DNA of 54,318 bases from Spirochaetota bacterium (GCA_016932015.1 JAFGDQ010000075.1:1-54318); one strand, 5' to 3'. Positions 7,864-16,864 are shown, counted from the first letter of the stretch. Notes: generated by a model from the sequence alone, not told the origin. A program made the numbers and translations.

Positions 7864-9223
7864 TTTTTTCTCCTATTAAAGCTTTAGCCATCAGTACCGT
7901 ACCTTCAATGGAAGCTGAAACAGGAACCTGGTTCAGTTCGAATCCTTCAATAAGCATACGGTATCTTTCTTCATTTGGGACATAAGCCAGCAAAGGCATG
8001 CCTGAGCTCAGGCACACATTGGACATCTTTGCCCCGAGTTCAATGCTGACGCCGGGTGAATACGGCAGAATAAGCAGAAGAATGCAGTCAACTTCATTTG
8101 ATTTAATAAGTACTCTTGCTGCATTCAGAAAGTCGTCATCTACCGCACTTCCTGTTAGGTCTACAGGATTTTCAAGAGACGCGATAGCTTTAACACTGGG
8201 AGATAAATTCTGCTTTATCAATTCTTTTGTGCTTGCGGATAAAGGAGGTATATTAAGCCCGAGATCAGAAGCATAATCAACTGAAAGTACGCCATGTCCG
8301 CCGCTTACTGTAATAATCCCAAGTTTGCCGCTTATTCCTTTCGGGTAGCTGCTTAATGCTTCACAGTATGAGGAAAGTTCAAGCCCGTTTGTGGCTTCCA
8401 GAATCCCGTACTGCTTCATTACTTCAGAGAAGACCCTGTGGTCGCCTGCCATTGAAGCAGTGTGGCTCGATGCGGCGTGAGATCCCTGACTGCTTCTGCC
8501 GCCTTTGATTACAATAACAGGTTTGGGGCATTTATTTACCGCCTCCACAAATGCCCTGCCTTCATTCTTTCCAAAACCTTCTATATAAAATACAATAACC
8601 TTTGTATCCGGATCTTTTGCAAGATATTCCAGAAGGTCAATTTCTTTCAGCATGGCCTTGTTCCCGATGCTGATCCCTGTGGACACGCCGATTCCCTGAC
8701 CTTTGAATTTAACCATCTGGTCAACCATTACTCCTCCGCTCTGGCTTATAAAAGCTATGTTGCCGTGCATCGGTTGTATCAGGCGTTCTGCAGGCAGGAA
8801 TAAAGTATCAATTTTTCCCGGTGAGAAAATACCGAGGCAGTTGGGCCCAATAAAAGGAAAGTCCGCTTTTTTTGCCATCTCCACTATACGCTGCTGAATA
8901 TCTTCGTTATCGCTTTCTGCAAATCCTCCGGAAACAATAATTGCTCCTCCCACTTTCTTGTCAATGCAGCTTTGCAGAATATCCGGAACAAACTCCGCTC
9001 TGGCTGCTATTACCGCGAGATCAATTGTATCGGGAATATCTGCAACATTCTTATATAGATACTCTCCTTTAATTGTCCCTCCTTTCGGATTCACCGGGTA
9101 TACCGTTAACGGATAGCGGTAACGGTTCTTGTTATAAATAACATTTGCCGGATGGCTGTCATTGGTTAATGATACTCCAATTACAGCCATTGTCTTTGCG
9201 TTAAAAATTTTATCTAGGTTCAC
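7850..9223 (-). CDS. ADP-forming acyl-CoA (acetyl-CoA) synthetase, alpha subunit (CoA-binding)
   Basis: The 457-residue protein begins with a CoA-binding Rossmann domain (MAVIGVSLTNDSHPANVIY, residues ~12-30; FIGPNCLG near 125), followed by succinyl-CoA-synthetase-like flavodoxin domains. The phosphorylatable His lies in ASSHTASMAGD near residue 255, as in archaeal ACD alpha subunits. The start is GTG 9223 with AGGAG six bases upstream. A good promoter lies at 9292-9320. It is the first gene of a two-gene minus-strand operon with the beta subunit. Probable job: the terminal ATP-yielding step of acetate or other acid formation. The acyl substrate cannot be told from sequence. Confidence 0.88.
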   Translation of the reverse strand: MNLDKIFNAKTMAVIGVSLTNDSHPANVIYNKNRYRYPLTVYPVNPKGGTIKGEYLYKNVADIPDTIDLAVIAARAEFVPDILQSCIDKKVGGAIIVSGGFAESDNEDIQQRIVEMAKKADFPFIGPNCLGIFSPGKIDTLFLPAERLIQPMHGNIAFISQSGGVMVDQMVKFKGQGIGVSTGISIGNKAMLKEIDLLEYLAKDPDTKVIVFYIEGFGKNEGRAFVEAVNKCPKPVIVIKGGRSSQGSHAASSHTASMAGDHRVFSEVMKQYGILEATNGLELSSYCEALSSYPKGISGKLGIITVSGGHGVLSVDYASDLGLNIPPLSASTKELIKQNLSPSVKAIASLENPVDLTGSAVDDDFLNAARVLIKSNEVDCILLLILPYSPGVSIELGAKMSNVCLSSGMPLLAYVPNEERYRMLIEGFELNQVPVSASIEGTVLMAKALIGEKNGEK

Positions 9224-9291
9224 AATATCTCCTGGATTTTTTATATATTTAAATTTAAACTTATTGCCTGTTTATGCTGGTATTTGATTTA

Positions 9292-9320
9292 ATTATATAT
9301 GCAGTTGAAAGGATGTGCAA
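9292..9320 (-). promoter_or_regulatory. Sigma-70-type promoter for the acyl-CoA synthetase operon
   Basis: On the minus strand TTGCAC (9320-9315) and TATAAT (9297-9292) are separated by exactly 17 nt, about 70 nt upstream of the GTG start of the alpha subunit. Confidence 0.6.
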
Positions 9321-9429
9321 CTATTTTGGAAAGATGCAATAAAAAAATAATTGGGTAATAAATTTTTTATTAAAAGGGGAATTGCTGCTGAAAGGTTTAC
9401 TGCTGATATTGCTTTAAAGGCAGATATCA

Positions 9430-10836
9430 TTATTCCAGATCATATTTCCATATTTCCGACGAGTACACTTTCTGTGAAGAAGCATTTAAGGAATATCCAC
9501 CAAATATGATTAGTGAATCGTCATATTCTACTGCTGAATAGAAAGCTCTCTTTACAGGTGCTGTTGATATTTTCGTCCATGATCCGGATGAATAGTACCA
9601 GAGATCATCAAGGCAGTCCGTGCCGTCAAATCCGCCGAAAACGTAAAATAAGCCGTCATGTTCAATCATGCTTATGCCGCTTCTTGTCGGAATGATTGTA
9701 ATGCCTGTTATTGAAATTTCAGAGAAATTACTGTTCGTTGTATCGAATTCCCACAAGTCATTGTAGTATGTACCGCTGTTATAACCGCCGAACAGATAAA
9801 TTGAGTCGTTATAAAAAACAGCACTATGTTCGCTTCTTGAATGTGAGATTGTGTAGTCAATCCAGTCATATTTTGGAGACGCGGTAAAGTCGATCTCGAA
9901 CATTTCTCCGCTGACATTTATACCTGCGGAATTCTTGCCGCCATTAAAATAAACACTTTCAATACTGCCGGATTCATAGACTGGTACTGCAATATGATGA
10001 GATCTCTCTACAGGCCATGAACCGTTTGTATCTGAAGTATCAAAAGAATGCCATGTACTAGTGGATGTATCATAAAAATAAATACCATTGCCGACATTCT
10101 CCCTGTCATATACATTTCCCGCTGTGTCTTTTCCACCAAAGCGGTATAATTCACCGTTTAAGTTTAATAGAGTAGCATAAGCTCTTTCTCCGTTTGATGT
10201 AAGAATTTCGTAGTCTCCGTTTGACAGGTTATATCTCCAGAAGTCGTCTATAGCAACATCTGAATATGTTTCTCCTCCGTAAATATAAAGCCAGTCTCCT
10301 TCCAATGCAATGGCTGCTCCAGCTCTTGGCGTGGCAACTTCTCCCAATTTAATCCAGCCGTCATCATCTGTGATGGTTACGATATGTGATGAGCTGTTAA
10401 TAATTCCATTTACTGGTAAAGTTATTTCCAGAATTATTGTTTCATCTTCTGTTTCAATCTCAGAATCCTGTAATGGAGTAATATTGACAGATTTAACAGT
10501 CTCACCGGGGCTAAAGATAACAGTTTCAGGGGAATCCCATCCTGTCAGTGTGTAATCAGTTCCAATGATTGCTGAACCATTAGCTGTATCTTTCAGTACA
10601 ACAGATATTTTTTTATCTGATGCTTTTGAAATTAATATATTTATCTGATGAGGAGTTTCATTTTCATTTATTGTATAGCTGCTTGATGATTCAAAATATA
10701 TAGAAGGTAAACTGCTGTCTTCTGTCGTTTCATTTTCAGATTTGATTGCAGTGTTGAAGTCATCTGCGCAAGAAACAGTAATTACAATTGTAAATAGAAA
10801 AAAGATATTTATTAATTTTTTACTTATAAGAATCAT
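9430..10836 (-). CDS. Surface/periplasmic lipoprotein with Calx-beta domain and Kelch-type propeller
   Basis: The 468-residue exported lipoprotein has a hydrophobic signal ending in a lipobox VTVSC with Cys at residue ~23. A Calx-beta domain follows (residues ~45-155, with SIYFESSSSYTINENE, then GTDYTLTG and PLQDSEIETEDETIIL), and then about six Kelch-like blades, visible as repeated YIYGGE, YRFGGK, YLFGGYN, YVFGGFDG and IIFGGYS motifs with WxY/WxF partners. Kelch propellers are binding scaffolds; the Calx-beta part may bind calcium and act as a spacer. The gene stands alone on the minus strand. Its ligand is unknown. Surface display fits the spirochaete habit of abundant lipoproteins. Confidence 0.8.
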   Translation of the reverse strand: MILISKKLINIFFLFTIVITVSCADDFNTAIKSENETTEDSSLPSIYFESSSSYTINENETPHQINILISKASDKKISVVLKDTANGSAIIGTDYTLTGWDSPETVIFSPGETVKSVNITPLQDSEIETEDETIILEITLPVNGIINSSSHIVTITDDDGWIKLGEVATPRAGAAIALEGDWLYIYGGETYSDVAIDDFWRYNLSNGDYEILTSNGERAYATLLNLNGELYRFGGKDTAGNVYDRENVGNGIYFYDTSTSTWHSFDTSDTNGSWPVERSHHIAVPVYESGSIESVYFNGGKNSAGINVSGEMFEIDFTASPKYDWIDYTISHSRSEHSAVFYNDSIYLFGGYNSGTYYNDLWEFDTTNSNFSEISITGITIIPTRSGISMIEHDGLFYVFGGFDGTDCLDDLWYYSSGSWTKISTAPVKRAFYSAVEYDDSLIIFGGYSLNASSQKVYSSEIWKYDLE

Positions 10837-11195
10837 TTTTTAATACTTCGGATCAGTTAATCTCCATATAAGACCTTTTTACAAATTCAGCTAAATCTGG
10901 AGTTTGTTCCAGGGGATGAATTGTCGGTTAGCTTAAAATTCAATCCTTTAAGGACACCAGTATAATATAACTCACTTTCAGAAAAACAACAACTGAAAAG
11001 ATCGGTTTTAACAAAAATACAGCAAAAAAAGCGATTTTCAGCAGGTTTTCTTTTTGTCTGGAAATACAGAAGTGTGATAATATTTCAAAATCAAAAAGAT
11101 ATTGCAGAAATTTCAGCCCTGTTATGATATTAAGTCAATCCGGTTAATGTTCTATTTGCCTGCTTTAACAGAAAACAGGGGAGATTTTATTATAT
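10837..11195. other. Intergenic region, no gene seen
   Basis: A 360-nt AT-rich spacer lies between divergent units. It shows no frame with protein-like content and no convincing hairpin followed by a T-run. GAAAACAGGGGAG just before 11196 could be the ribosome binding site of the broken gene downstream. Confidence 0.5.
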
Positions 11196-11551
11196 ATGAT
11201 GTATGAAATTAAAACCGCAAGGAAATTTGATAAGGGACACCGATAAAATGGTTTTCCGATGATTATTTTGATCTTGCAGTATGGTTTCATGATGACGGAA
11301 AAATAAAGTCCTTTCAGCTATGCTACGACAATTATAGAGATCCTCACGCTTTAACATGGAAAGAGGAAAAAGGATTTGTCCATGACAGAATTGACGATGG
11401 AGAAACACGTGACCATCATAAAATGTCACCAATTCTGGTTGCAGACGGGGAGTTTCCTAAAGATAAAATACTTGGGAAATTTTTTGAATATAGCAGGGAG
11501 ATCAATTCCGAGGTTGCGGATTTTGTTTATCAGAGGATTGCTTCCTTCTAA
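11196..11551 (+). pseudogene. Frameshifted gene of unknown function (~117 residues when repaired)
   Basis: Translation begins at ATG 11196 (MMYEIKTARKFDKG) behind AGGGGAG, then hits TAA after HR near 11247. Inserting one base in the GG run at about 11235 would continue smoothly as TPIKWFSDDYFDLAVWFHDD and on through FQLCYDNYRDPHALTWKEE and KMSPILVADGEFPKDKILG to IASF and TAA 11549-11551. The repaired protein is acidic, soluble and rich in aromatics. I do not recognise the family. The single frameshift points to a recent pseudogene or a sequencing error. Confidence 0.6.
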
Positions 11552-11602
11552 ATTATCCTGAAAAATATTACTTCTTAAAACGGCAGACCAGGCATAGCAT
11601 CA

Positions 11603-12505
11603 ATGGATACGGCATCACTATATAAAAACCTTAATGAAGGGATACTTGAGGAAAGATTCCGGGCGTTTCAGAATAATCTTGATAAAAATCTCGGAATAAT
11701 TCATGAATGCGGCGGTTTGAAAAATGTTATTCCTGCATTTACAGATAAACATATCATAATTGCGGGATCCGGCCCGTCTCTGGAAAATGAACTTGATGTT
11801 TTAAAAAAATATCAGTTCAGGGATAATATTATTATCATAGCCGCAGATATGGCATTACTTCCTCTGACAAAAAACGGCATCGCACCGCATTTTGTAATAT
11901 CATGTGAAGCAACTCCTGTAGATTATTTCAGCAATATTGAAACAGGTAAAATGCATCTCCTTGCTTTCAGCTGCATGTCAAATACCAACTTAAGGAAATG
12001 GACGGGCAGGGTAAGTTTTTACAACTGGATGATACATAATGATATGTATAATTCTTTGTGGGAAAAAGCCGGTAATGATCTGGGTTTTGTGGCTACAGGC
12101 AGCATTGTAACAACTCAGGCGGTTTCCATTGCTGCCGGCTGTACGGTCAGCTCAATAATGCTCATAGGCAATGACCTAGGTTTTTCCGCTGAATATTACA
12201 CAAGGGGAACAATTAACTATATAAGAAATCTGCATAATGTGCACAGATTAAAACCGCTTGAAACACATGATTTTTATAGTACAATACGGGCAAGAAATTA
12301 TAGAATTAACAGGGGGGATAAATATTATTTCACGAATAATCAGTTCCTGGCGGCAAAATACTGGCTTGAGGATTTGTTTAAGAAGACAAGGCTCCCGGTA
12401 TATGATTCCGGAGAACCGGGATGTTCGCCGGAAGTTGTTAAAAAGACATCTTTAAAAAAATATCTGGAGAATACCGGAAGAAAACGATCAAGGAGAAGAA
12501 AATGA
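11603..12505 (+). CDS. DUF115 (MptE-like) protein, short Maf-type motility accessory factor
   Basis: The 300-residue protein has the DUF115/MptE-like nucleotide-sugar-binding Rossmann core: HIIIAGSGPSLENELDVLKK (residues ~50-69), IIIAADMALLPLTKNGI, then VTTQAVSIAAGC and LIGNDLGF near 195. The family includes Maf glycosyltransferases that modify flagellins with nonulosonic acids, normally 500-700 residues. Here only the core domain is present, with a very basic tail ending RKRSRRRK. It overlaps flbD by 4 nt (ATGA), so it is the first gene of the flagellar supercluster. A role in flagellar filament modification or assembly is inferred from family and position. Confidence 0.75.
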   Translation: MDTASLYKNLNEGILEERFRAFQNNLDKNLGIIHECGGLKNVIPAFTDKHIIIAGSGPSLENELDVLKKYQFRDNIIIIAADMALLPLTKNGIAPHFVISCEATPVDYFSNIETGKMHLLAFSCMSNTNLRKWTGRVSFYNWMIHNDMYNSLWEKAGNDLGFVATGSIVTTQAVSIAAGCTVSSIMLIGNDLGFSAEYYTRGTINYIRNLHNVHRLKPLETHDFYSTIRARNYRINRGDKYYFTNNQFLAAKYWLEDLFKKTRLPVYDSGEPGCSPEVVKKTSLKKYLENTGRKRSRRRK

Positions 12506-12702
12506 TAGTATTGCATAAACTGAACGGAGATGAAATAGTACTGAATGCGGCACAGATAGAGCTGGTGGAGAAAAAACCGGACACTACTATAACTTTAATG
12601 AATGAAAAAAAGTATATAGTAAAAGAAAAAACGGATGAAGTAATTGAGAGGGCTGTAGAATATTTTAAAAAGATATACTCCGGCAACAGGTTCTCTTCGT
12701 AA
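12502..12702 (+). CDS. flbD: FlbD family flagellar protein
   Basis: The 66-residue protein opens MIVLHKLNGDEIVLNAAQIE, the diagnostic FlbD start. It then shows KPDTTITLMNEKKYIVKE and a helical tail with ERAVEYFKKI. FlbD is a small protein of unknown mechanism encoded near hook and stator genes in spirochaetes, epsilonproteobacteria and Firmicutes. Unlike the usual spirochaete order flgE-flbD-motA, it is preceded here by the DUF115 gene with an ATGA overlap. It is followed by a 337-nt gap before motA. It is unrelated to the Caulobacter regulator of the same name. Confidence 0.9.
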   Translation: MIVLHKLNGDEIVLNAAQIELVEKKPDTTITLMNEKKYIVKEKTDEVIERAVEYFKKIYSGNRFSS

Positions 12703-13039
12703 AATATCAGATATCTTGATTATAGAGATGATTTTAATCAGTATATTTAAAAAAGTAATAAAATGCAGGAAAAATCATAAATTATTGACTTTACTTCTTT
12801 TTTATATCTAACCGATAATAAAATATATTAATGTTCGATAAATACTTTTTATACTGTATATTTTTTTTAAATTTGTTTTAGTAAAATTTCTATATCACGG
12901 TTCGGGCTTTTTGAAGTTCTGTTTTATTTGATCTGTTCTGTATACGCTTAATATGCTGCTGACATAGAAAACAGGTTAAAGATAAAACATCTTATTATAG
13001 AAGTTTTTCATACTTAAAACGACACTTGGAGCGATTTCT
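12703..13039. other. Intergenic leader between flbD and motA
   Basis: A 337-nt AT-rich region without a gene. It holds the sigma-28-like element at 12792-12818 and, overlapping it, a TTGACT hexamer (12786-12791) without a good sigma-70 -10. A ribosome binding site TTGGAG precedes motA. Confidence 0.5.
12792..12818 (+). promoter_or_regulatory. Sigma-28 (FliA)-like promoter upstream of motA
   Basis: TACTTCTT (12792-12799), an 11-nt spacer and ACCGATAA (12811-12818). The -10 matches 7 of 8 positions of the enterobacterial FliA consensus GCCGATAA; the -35 matches TAAAGTTT in 4 of 8. The transcript would have a leader of about 210 nt before motA. Confidence 0.45.
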
Positions 13040-13816
13040 ATGGATATAGCAACCCTGGGAGGGATAATTGCAGGATTTGTTTTTCTGGGTTTAGGTATCA
13101 TCTTTGCGAAAGGAAATATAGGACTTTTTGCCGATCCCACATCTGTAATGGTTACTGTACTCGGTTCATTTTCTGCCCTTATTGCATCGAATCCGCTTAA
13201 AAGGATAATTGGCCTGTGGGATGTTGCTAAAAATGCCTTTTTTACAGCGAATTTCAATCCTGATGAAATGATTATTACCCTTGTATCTTTTTCGGAAAAA
13301 GCAAGAAGGGAGGGGCTGCTTGCGCTTGAAGATGACCTGGATGAACTCGAAGACGCATTCCTGAGAAAAGGAATTCAGCTTGTTGTAGACGGTACAGACC
13401 CGGAGCTTGTCAGAAGAATTATGGAAACGGAACTGGAACATCTGATGTCAAGACATGAGACAGGCAAAAAGATATTTGATGACTGGGCTCTTCTTGCTCC
13501 TGCGTTCGGTATGATCGGTACTCTTATGGGACTTATTCTTATGCTTGTTAATATTGAAGATAAATCCGCTATCGGCCCGGGTATGTCGGCTGCCTTAATT
13601 ACAACCTTTTACGGTGCTATTCTTGCAAACCTTGTATTTACGCCAATTGCCAATAAACTTGAAGTCAGAAGCAATGAAGAAGTGCTTTTGAGGCTGATTA
13701 TGATTGAAGGTACTCTTTCCATTCAGTCCGGGGATAACCCGAGAATTGTTAAAGATAAACTTATTTCATTTCTTGAACCGGATAGACGCGAAGAGATATC
13801 AACTGAGGTTGATTAA
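13040..13816 (+). CDS. motA: Flagellar motor stator protein MotA
   Basis: The 258-residue inner-membrane stator subunit has two N-terminal helices (residues ~4-24 and 28-46), a large cytoplasmic loop with the rotor-contact region (SEKARREGLLALEDDLDELE, residues ~86-105), then two more helices starting at ALLAPAFGMIGTLMGLILML (~157-178) and AALITTFYGAILANLVF. Prolines at the channel (LAPAFG and FTPIANK) are conserved. It starts at ATG 13040 after TTGGAGCG and overlaps motB by one base (TAATG), giving coupled synthesis of the A5B2 proton- or sodium-channel complex. Confidence 0.96.
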   Translation: MDIATLGGIIAGFVFLGLGIIFAKGNIGLFADPTSVMVTVLGSFSALIASNPLKRIIGLWDVAKNAFFTANFNPDEMIITLVSFSEKARREGLLALEDDLDELEDAFLRKGIQLVVDGTDPELVRRIMETELEHLMSRHETGKKIFDDWALLAPAFGMIGTLMGLILMLVNIEDKSAIGPGMSAALITTFYGAILANLVFTPIANKLEVRSNEEVLLRLIMIEGTLSIQSGDNPRIVKDKLISFLEPDRREEISTEVD

Positions 13817-14595
13817 TGGTAAAAAGGGAGAAAAAACCGGTCAAAGGTGCTCCGGGATGGATGGTTTCCTGGAGCGATATGACTACCTTGCTTTTAACTT
13901 TCTTCATTTTAATGTTTAACATGAATGATATCAGCGGAAAGGACTTTTTTCTTATCCTTTCATCCTTCAGGGGGGCGCTTGGAATGTTTGAAGGAGGCTC
14001 TTCGCTAAGCAAGGGAAGACTTGAAGAGCTTGGAATGAGCATGATGAACCTTCCTGCACAGGAAAAAGGGCGCTCACTTGCGAAAAGCCTTAAAAAAGCC
14101 ATGGAAATTTTCAAACCGGAAATACAGGCAAAGAAAGTCAGAGTAAAAGAAGATGAAAGAGGCCTGGTTATATCTCTTTCCGGGGATGCGTATTTCGCTC
14201 CGGGAAGTGCAAGGCTGCAGCCTGGGACACGGGAAGTGCTGAAAAAGATCGCCGGTATTATCAGAATACTTCCCAATTTTGTCCGGATCGAAGGGCATAC
14301 CGACAGCAGTCCTATACCCGTCCAGGGGGTAAGAGAGGGATATGAGACAAACTGGGAGCTTTCTTCCGGCAGAAGCGTGAATGTGGTAAGATATCTTTCT
14401 GAAGTTGAGAGTGTTAATCCGAAGAAGATGTCCTCAGCTGCTTATAATCAGTACAGGCCAATCGACGATAACAGTATTCCTGAGGGCAGAGCGTATAACA
14501 GAAGGGTTGATATTGTTATTTTAAAAGAAAAAATCATCAGTAAGGATAAATTGGAAGGAAAAAAAGAAATTCTTCCGGATGAAGAATGGCTGTAG
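13816..14595 (+). CDS. motB: Flagellar motor stator protein MotB
   Basis: The 259-residue protein has the single transmembrane helix with the ion-carrying Asp in GWMVSWSDMTTLLLTFFI (Asp near residue 21). A periplasmic linker and a C-terminal OmpA-like peptidoglycan-binding domain follow: RIEGHTDSSPIP near residue 160, then NWELSSGRSVNVVRYL and NRRVDIVI. It anchors the stator to the cell wall. The start codon overlaps the motA stop. It ends at 14595, followed by a 300-nt gap before fliL. Confidence 0.96.
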   Translation: MVKREKKPVKGAPGWMVSWSDMTTLLLTFFILMFNMNDISGKDFFLILSSFRGALGMFEGGSSLSKGRLEELGMSMMNLPAQEKGRSLAKSLKKAMEIFKPEIQAKKVRVKEDERGLVISLSGDAYFAPGSARLQPGTREVLKKIAGIIRILPNFVRIEGHTDSSPIPVQGVREGYETNWELSSGRSVNVVRYLSEVESVNPKKMSSAAYNQYRPIDDNSIPEGRAYNRRVDIVILKEKIISKDKLEGKKEILPDEEWL

Positions 14596-14899
14596 AATTG
14601 TTAATCGCGGCTTCTGGCTGCAATATGACATAATATCTTGAAAATTAATTTAAACAAAAAAAAATAATTGACAAATTTTTTATGGTATAATAATTATCAG
14701 ATGAATATATAAATTAATCTGATTATTTTGTTCGTATAAGTATAATTTTTCAGTCGTAATTCTCGTGTTCTGTATTAAATTATTGTATTTATCTTAAGAA
14801 TAACATGAATAATGCTGGAATATTTCCGGTTAAGTTTATTAAATAAAGGAAACGGTTTATGCGGCATTGTGCTTGTGTGCCGCTGCCGGGTAATTGCAT
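14596..14899. other. Intergenic region before fliL
   Basis: A 304-nt AT-rich spacer. TTGACA (14668-14673) is followed by TATAAT only 12 nt later, too close for a standard sigma-70 promoter; at 17 nt the hexamer is TAATTA. So a promoter is possible but not clear. No small gene is convincing. Confidence 0.4.
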
Positions 14900-15439
14900 A
14901 TGGGTGATGATGAAAGGAATGTAGTTGATATTGATGATGATGAGGAGGAAACCGGGGCTGCCAGTGAAGCACCTTCCAGCGCCTCTCCTTCCAGGATAAT
15001 CAAGATTTTGTTTTATATTGTCGGAGCTGTAATACTTGTACTCCTGATCATCGGTATTTCCTATATTGTTACGAAAAATGTGCAGGAGCAGAAATATGTA
15101 AGGGAACAGGCTATTATTGTTGCTCCTCCTCCTCCTCCTCTGGCTCATTTTGACCTTCCGTCTTTTTCCGTAACAACAAGAGATGCGGAGCCGCATTTTA
15201 TAAAAATCACAATTGCTCTCGGTTATGAAGACAGTATTGAATTAAACGCGGAACTGCTTAGAAGAACCGCTCAATTTCAGCATATTATTAATGTGCTTCT
15301 AAGCGGAAAAAGATTTGAAGATGTTGATACTGTAGAGGATAAAATCAATCTTTCTGAAGAAATAAAAGCGCATATTAACATGATCCTGATGTCAGGTAAA
15401 ATTAAAGAGGTTTACTTCAGGGAAATTGTAATTAACTGA
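14900..15439 (+). CDS. fliL: Flagellar basal body-associated protein FliL
   Basis: The 179-residue single-pass protein has an acidic cytoplasmic N-terminus (VVDIDDDEEE), a helix at residues ~35-57 (IIKILFYIVGAVILVLLIIG), a proline-rich APPPPPLA linker and a periplasmic FliL domain with FIKITIALGYEDS and a helical RTAQFQHIINVLLSGK segment. FliL rings around MotB support stator function. I chose ATG 14900; a TTG at 14894 would add only two residues and lacks a ribosome binding site of its own. In spirochaetes fliL is normally followed by fliM. Here fliY follows directly. Confidence 0.93.
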   Translation: MGDDERNVVDIDDDEEETGAASEAPSSASPSRIIKILFYIVGAVILVLLIIGISYIVTKNVQEQKYVREQAIIVAPPPPPLAHFDLPSFSVTTRDAEPHFIKITIALGYEDSIELNAELLRRTAQFQHIINVLLSGKRFEDVDTVEDKINLSEEIKAHINMILMSGKIKEVYFREIVIN

Positions 15440-15501
15440 TTTTTATGTTTGTTTTTGATTATTTCAGATTATTTGCTGTCCGAATAAAACAGTACAGGAA
15501 A

Positions 15502-15530
15502 TTGACAGTATTTTTTAAATACAGTATAAT
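15502..15530 (+). promoter_or_regulatory. Consensus sigma-70 promoter before fliY, with a palindromic spacer
   Basis: TTGACA (15502-15507), 17 nt, TATAAT (15525-15530): a perfect match in both boxes and spacing. The spacer contains an inverted repeat, GTATTT and AAATAC around TTT (15508-15522), a possible operator. The transcript would start about 110 nt before fliY and could drive the export genes independently of the upstream genes. Confidence 0.75.
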
Positions 15531-15645
15531 AAAGTAAGAATTCACTTATATTTTTAGTGTATAATCCGGAAATTTACAATTTAATCTTATAAAAATATGC
15601 CGATAATATACTATAAAATAATATTTATTATACAGAGGGAAAAAA

Positions 15646-16716
15646 ATGGGTGATGGATCATTATCACAAGACGAAATAGATGCCCTGTTGCAGGGTGCTG
15701 ATGATATGTTGTCAACATCATCGACTTCTGCTCCGACAATGGAGGCTCCGCAGAAATTCGGTTCTTTGTCTCCGGCAGAAAGGGAAGCTCTCGCTGATGT
15801 TCTGAATTCGACAATGCAGATGGTGGTCCCTTCGCTTTCCGGTTATCTCGGCAAGGATATTTTGATTACCAATGCATTTGTAGAGGTGAAGTCGCAGGAT
15901 AATATCAGAGCTGAGCTTAATAATCAGTATGTTCAGCTTCCAATGGATTATACAGGCGGTTTTAACGGTAAAAACGTAATAATCCTGAATTCCGGTGATG
16001 CTGAAGTAATCTCATCATTAATGATGGGAGATGAAACCGGTGCCAAGCCTGCAGAGCTTACGGAAGCTCATCAGAGTACTCTACAGGAATTTGTAAATCA
16101 GATGCTTTCGTCTGTTGCTACCGGGTTGAGCAACAGATTCGGAAGGTCTATTAACGCAACACCTCCCAATATTTCCATTGTCAATGATTCATCGGAGCTG
16201 AATTTGCCTCATGGCAATGAGCTGGTAAAAATTACATATAATTTGAAAATCGGGAATCTTGTTAATTCACGGTTCTTTCACATAATGGAGCTTCCTCTCG
16301 GCCTTGATATTGCGAGGGCGGGGAATCCTGGCGGCAGCGGGCAGCAGCAGATGATGCAGTCGAAGGGATTTGATGCTGTCGAATCATCCGGGCAGCAGAC
16401 CAGTATAAATCCGATAAAATTTCCTCCGCTGGGAGAAAGCGTTCCTTACGGGGCCGGAAGCAATATTTCATTGCTGATGGATGTCCCCATGATGCTCACT
16501 GTTGAGCTTGGTAAAACAAGATATCTCGTACGTGATATACTCGGATTAGGTGAAGGATCAATTATTGAGCTTGATAAACTGGCCGGTGAACCTGTTGACC
16601 TTCTGGTAAACGGAAAACTGATTGCCAGGGGTGAGGTTGTCGTCATTGATGAAAATTTCGGGGTCCGCGTAACCGATATAGTTAGTCCGGCAGAAAGACT
16701 GAATAAAGTTCAGTAG
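15646..16716 (+). CDS. fliY: Flagellar motor switch phosphatase FliY (FliN family)
   Basis: The 356-residue C-ring protein starts GDGSLSQDEIDALLQGADD, with the EIDALL element shared with FliM that binds CheY-P. Residues ~45-220 form a CheC-like domain, whose TEAHQSTLQEFVNQMLSSVA segment fits the phosphatase helix pattern (E and N at the expected places). A Gly/Gln-rich linker follows, then the C-terminal SpoA/FliN domain (VPMMLTVELGKTRYLVRDIL and VDLLVNGKLIARGEVVV). It is not FliM, which lies at 41395. Likely role: torque-ring subunit and CheY-P phosphatase. A perfect sigma-70 promoter lies just upstream. Confidence 0.92.
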   Translation: MGDGSLSQDEIDALLQGADDMLSTSSTSAPTMEAPQKFGSLSPAEREALADVLNSTMQMVVPSLSGYLGKDILITNAFVEVKSQDNIRAELNNQYVQLPMDYTGGFNGKNVIILNSGDAEVISSLMMGDETGAKPAELTEAHQSTLQEFVNQMLSSVATGLSNRFGRSINATPPNISIVNDSSELNLPHGNELVKITYNLKIGNLVNSRFFHIMELPLGLDIARAGNPGGSGQQQMMQSKGFDAVESSGQQTSINPIKFPPLGESVPYGAGSNISLLMDVPMMLTVELGKTRYLVRDILGLGEGSIIELDKLAGEPVDLLVNGKLIARGEVVVIDENFGVRVTDIVSPAERLNKVQ

Positions 16717-16864
16717 TTTATAAAGATTTATCTGTTTACTGCGATTGATACAAATCTGAAAATAATTTCGGCTTGAATTTGTTTGTTCCAATATAGTGTT
16801 GCATTTTTTATAAGTATTTCGTAAAGAGACATAATATTGACTATGTTTGTTTCAGGATTATATA

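Noticed and set aside
7504..7887. 127-codon plus-strand frame and similar long antisense frames over real genes
   Set aside because: Antisense shadows of the acyl-CoA synthetase genes; composition reflects the coding strand opposite.
11230..11250. Programmed frameshift as explanation of the broken gene
   Set aside because: No slippery heptamer or downstream structure is visible; a simple deletion is the simpler explanation.
11190..11432. 80-codon minus-strand frame
   Set aside because: Opposite strand of the frameshifted plus-strand gene, which reads much more like protein.
14668..14691. TTGACA followed by TATAAT before fliL
   Set aside because: Only 12 nt between the boxes, too short for a sigma-70 promoter.
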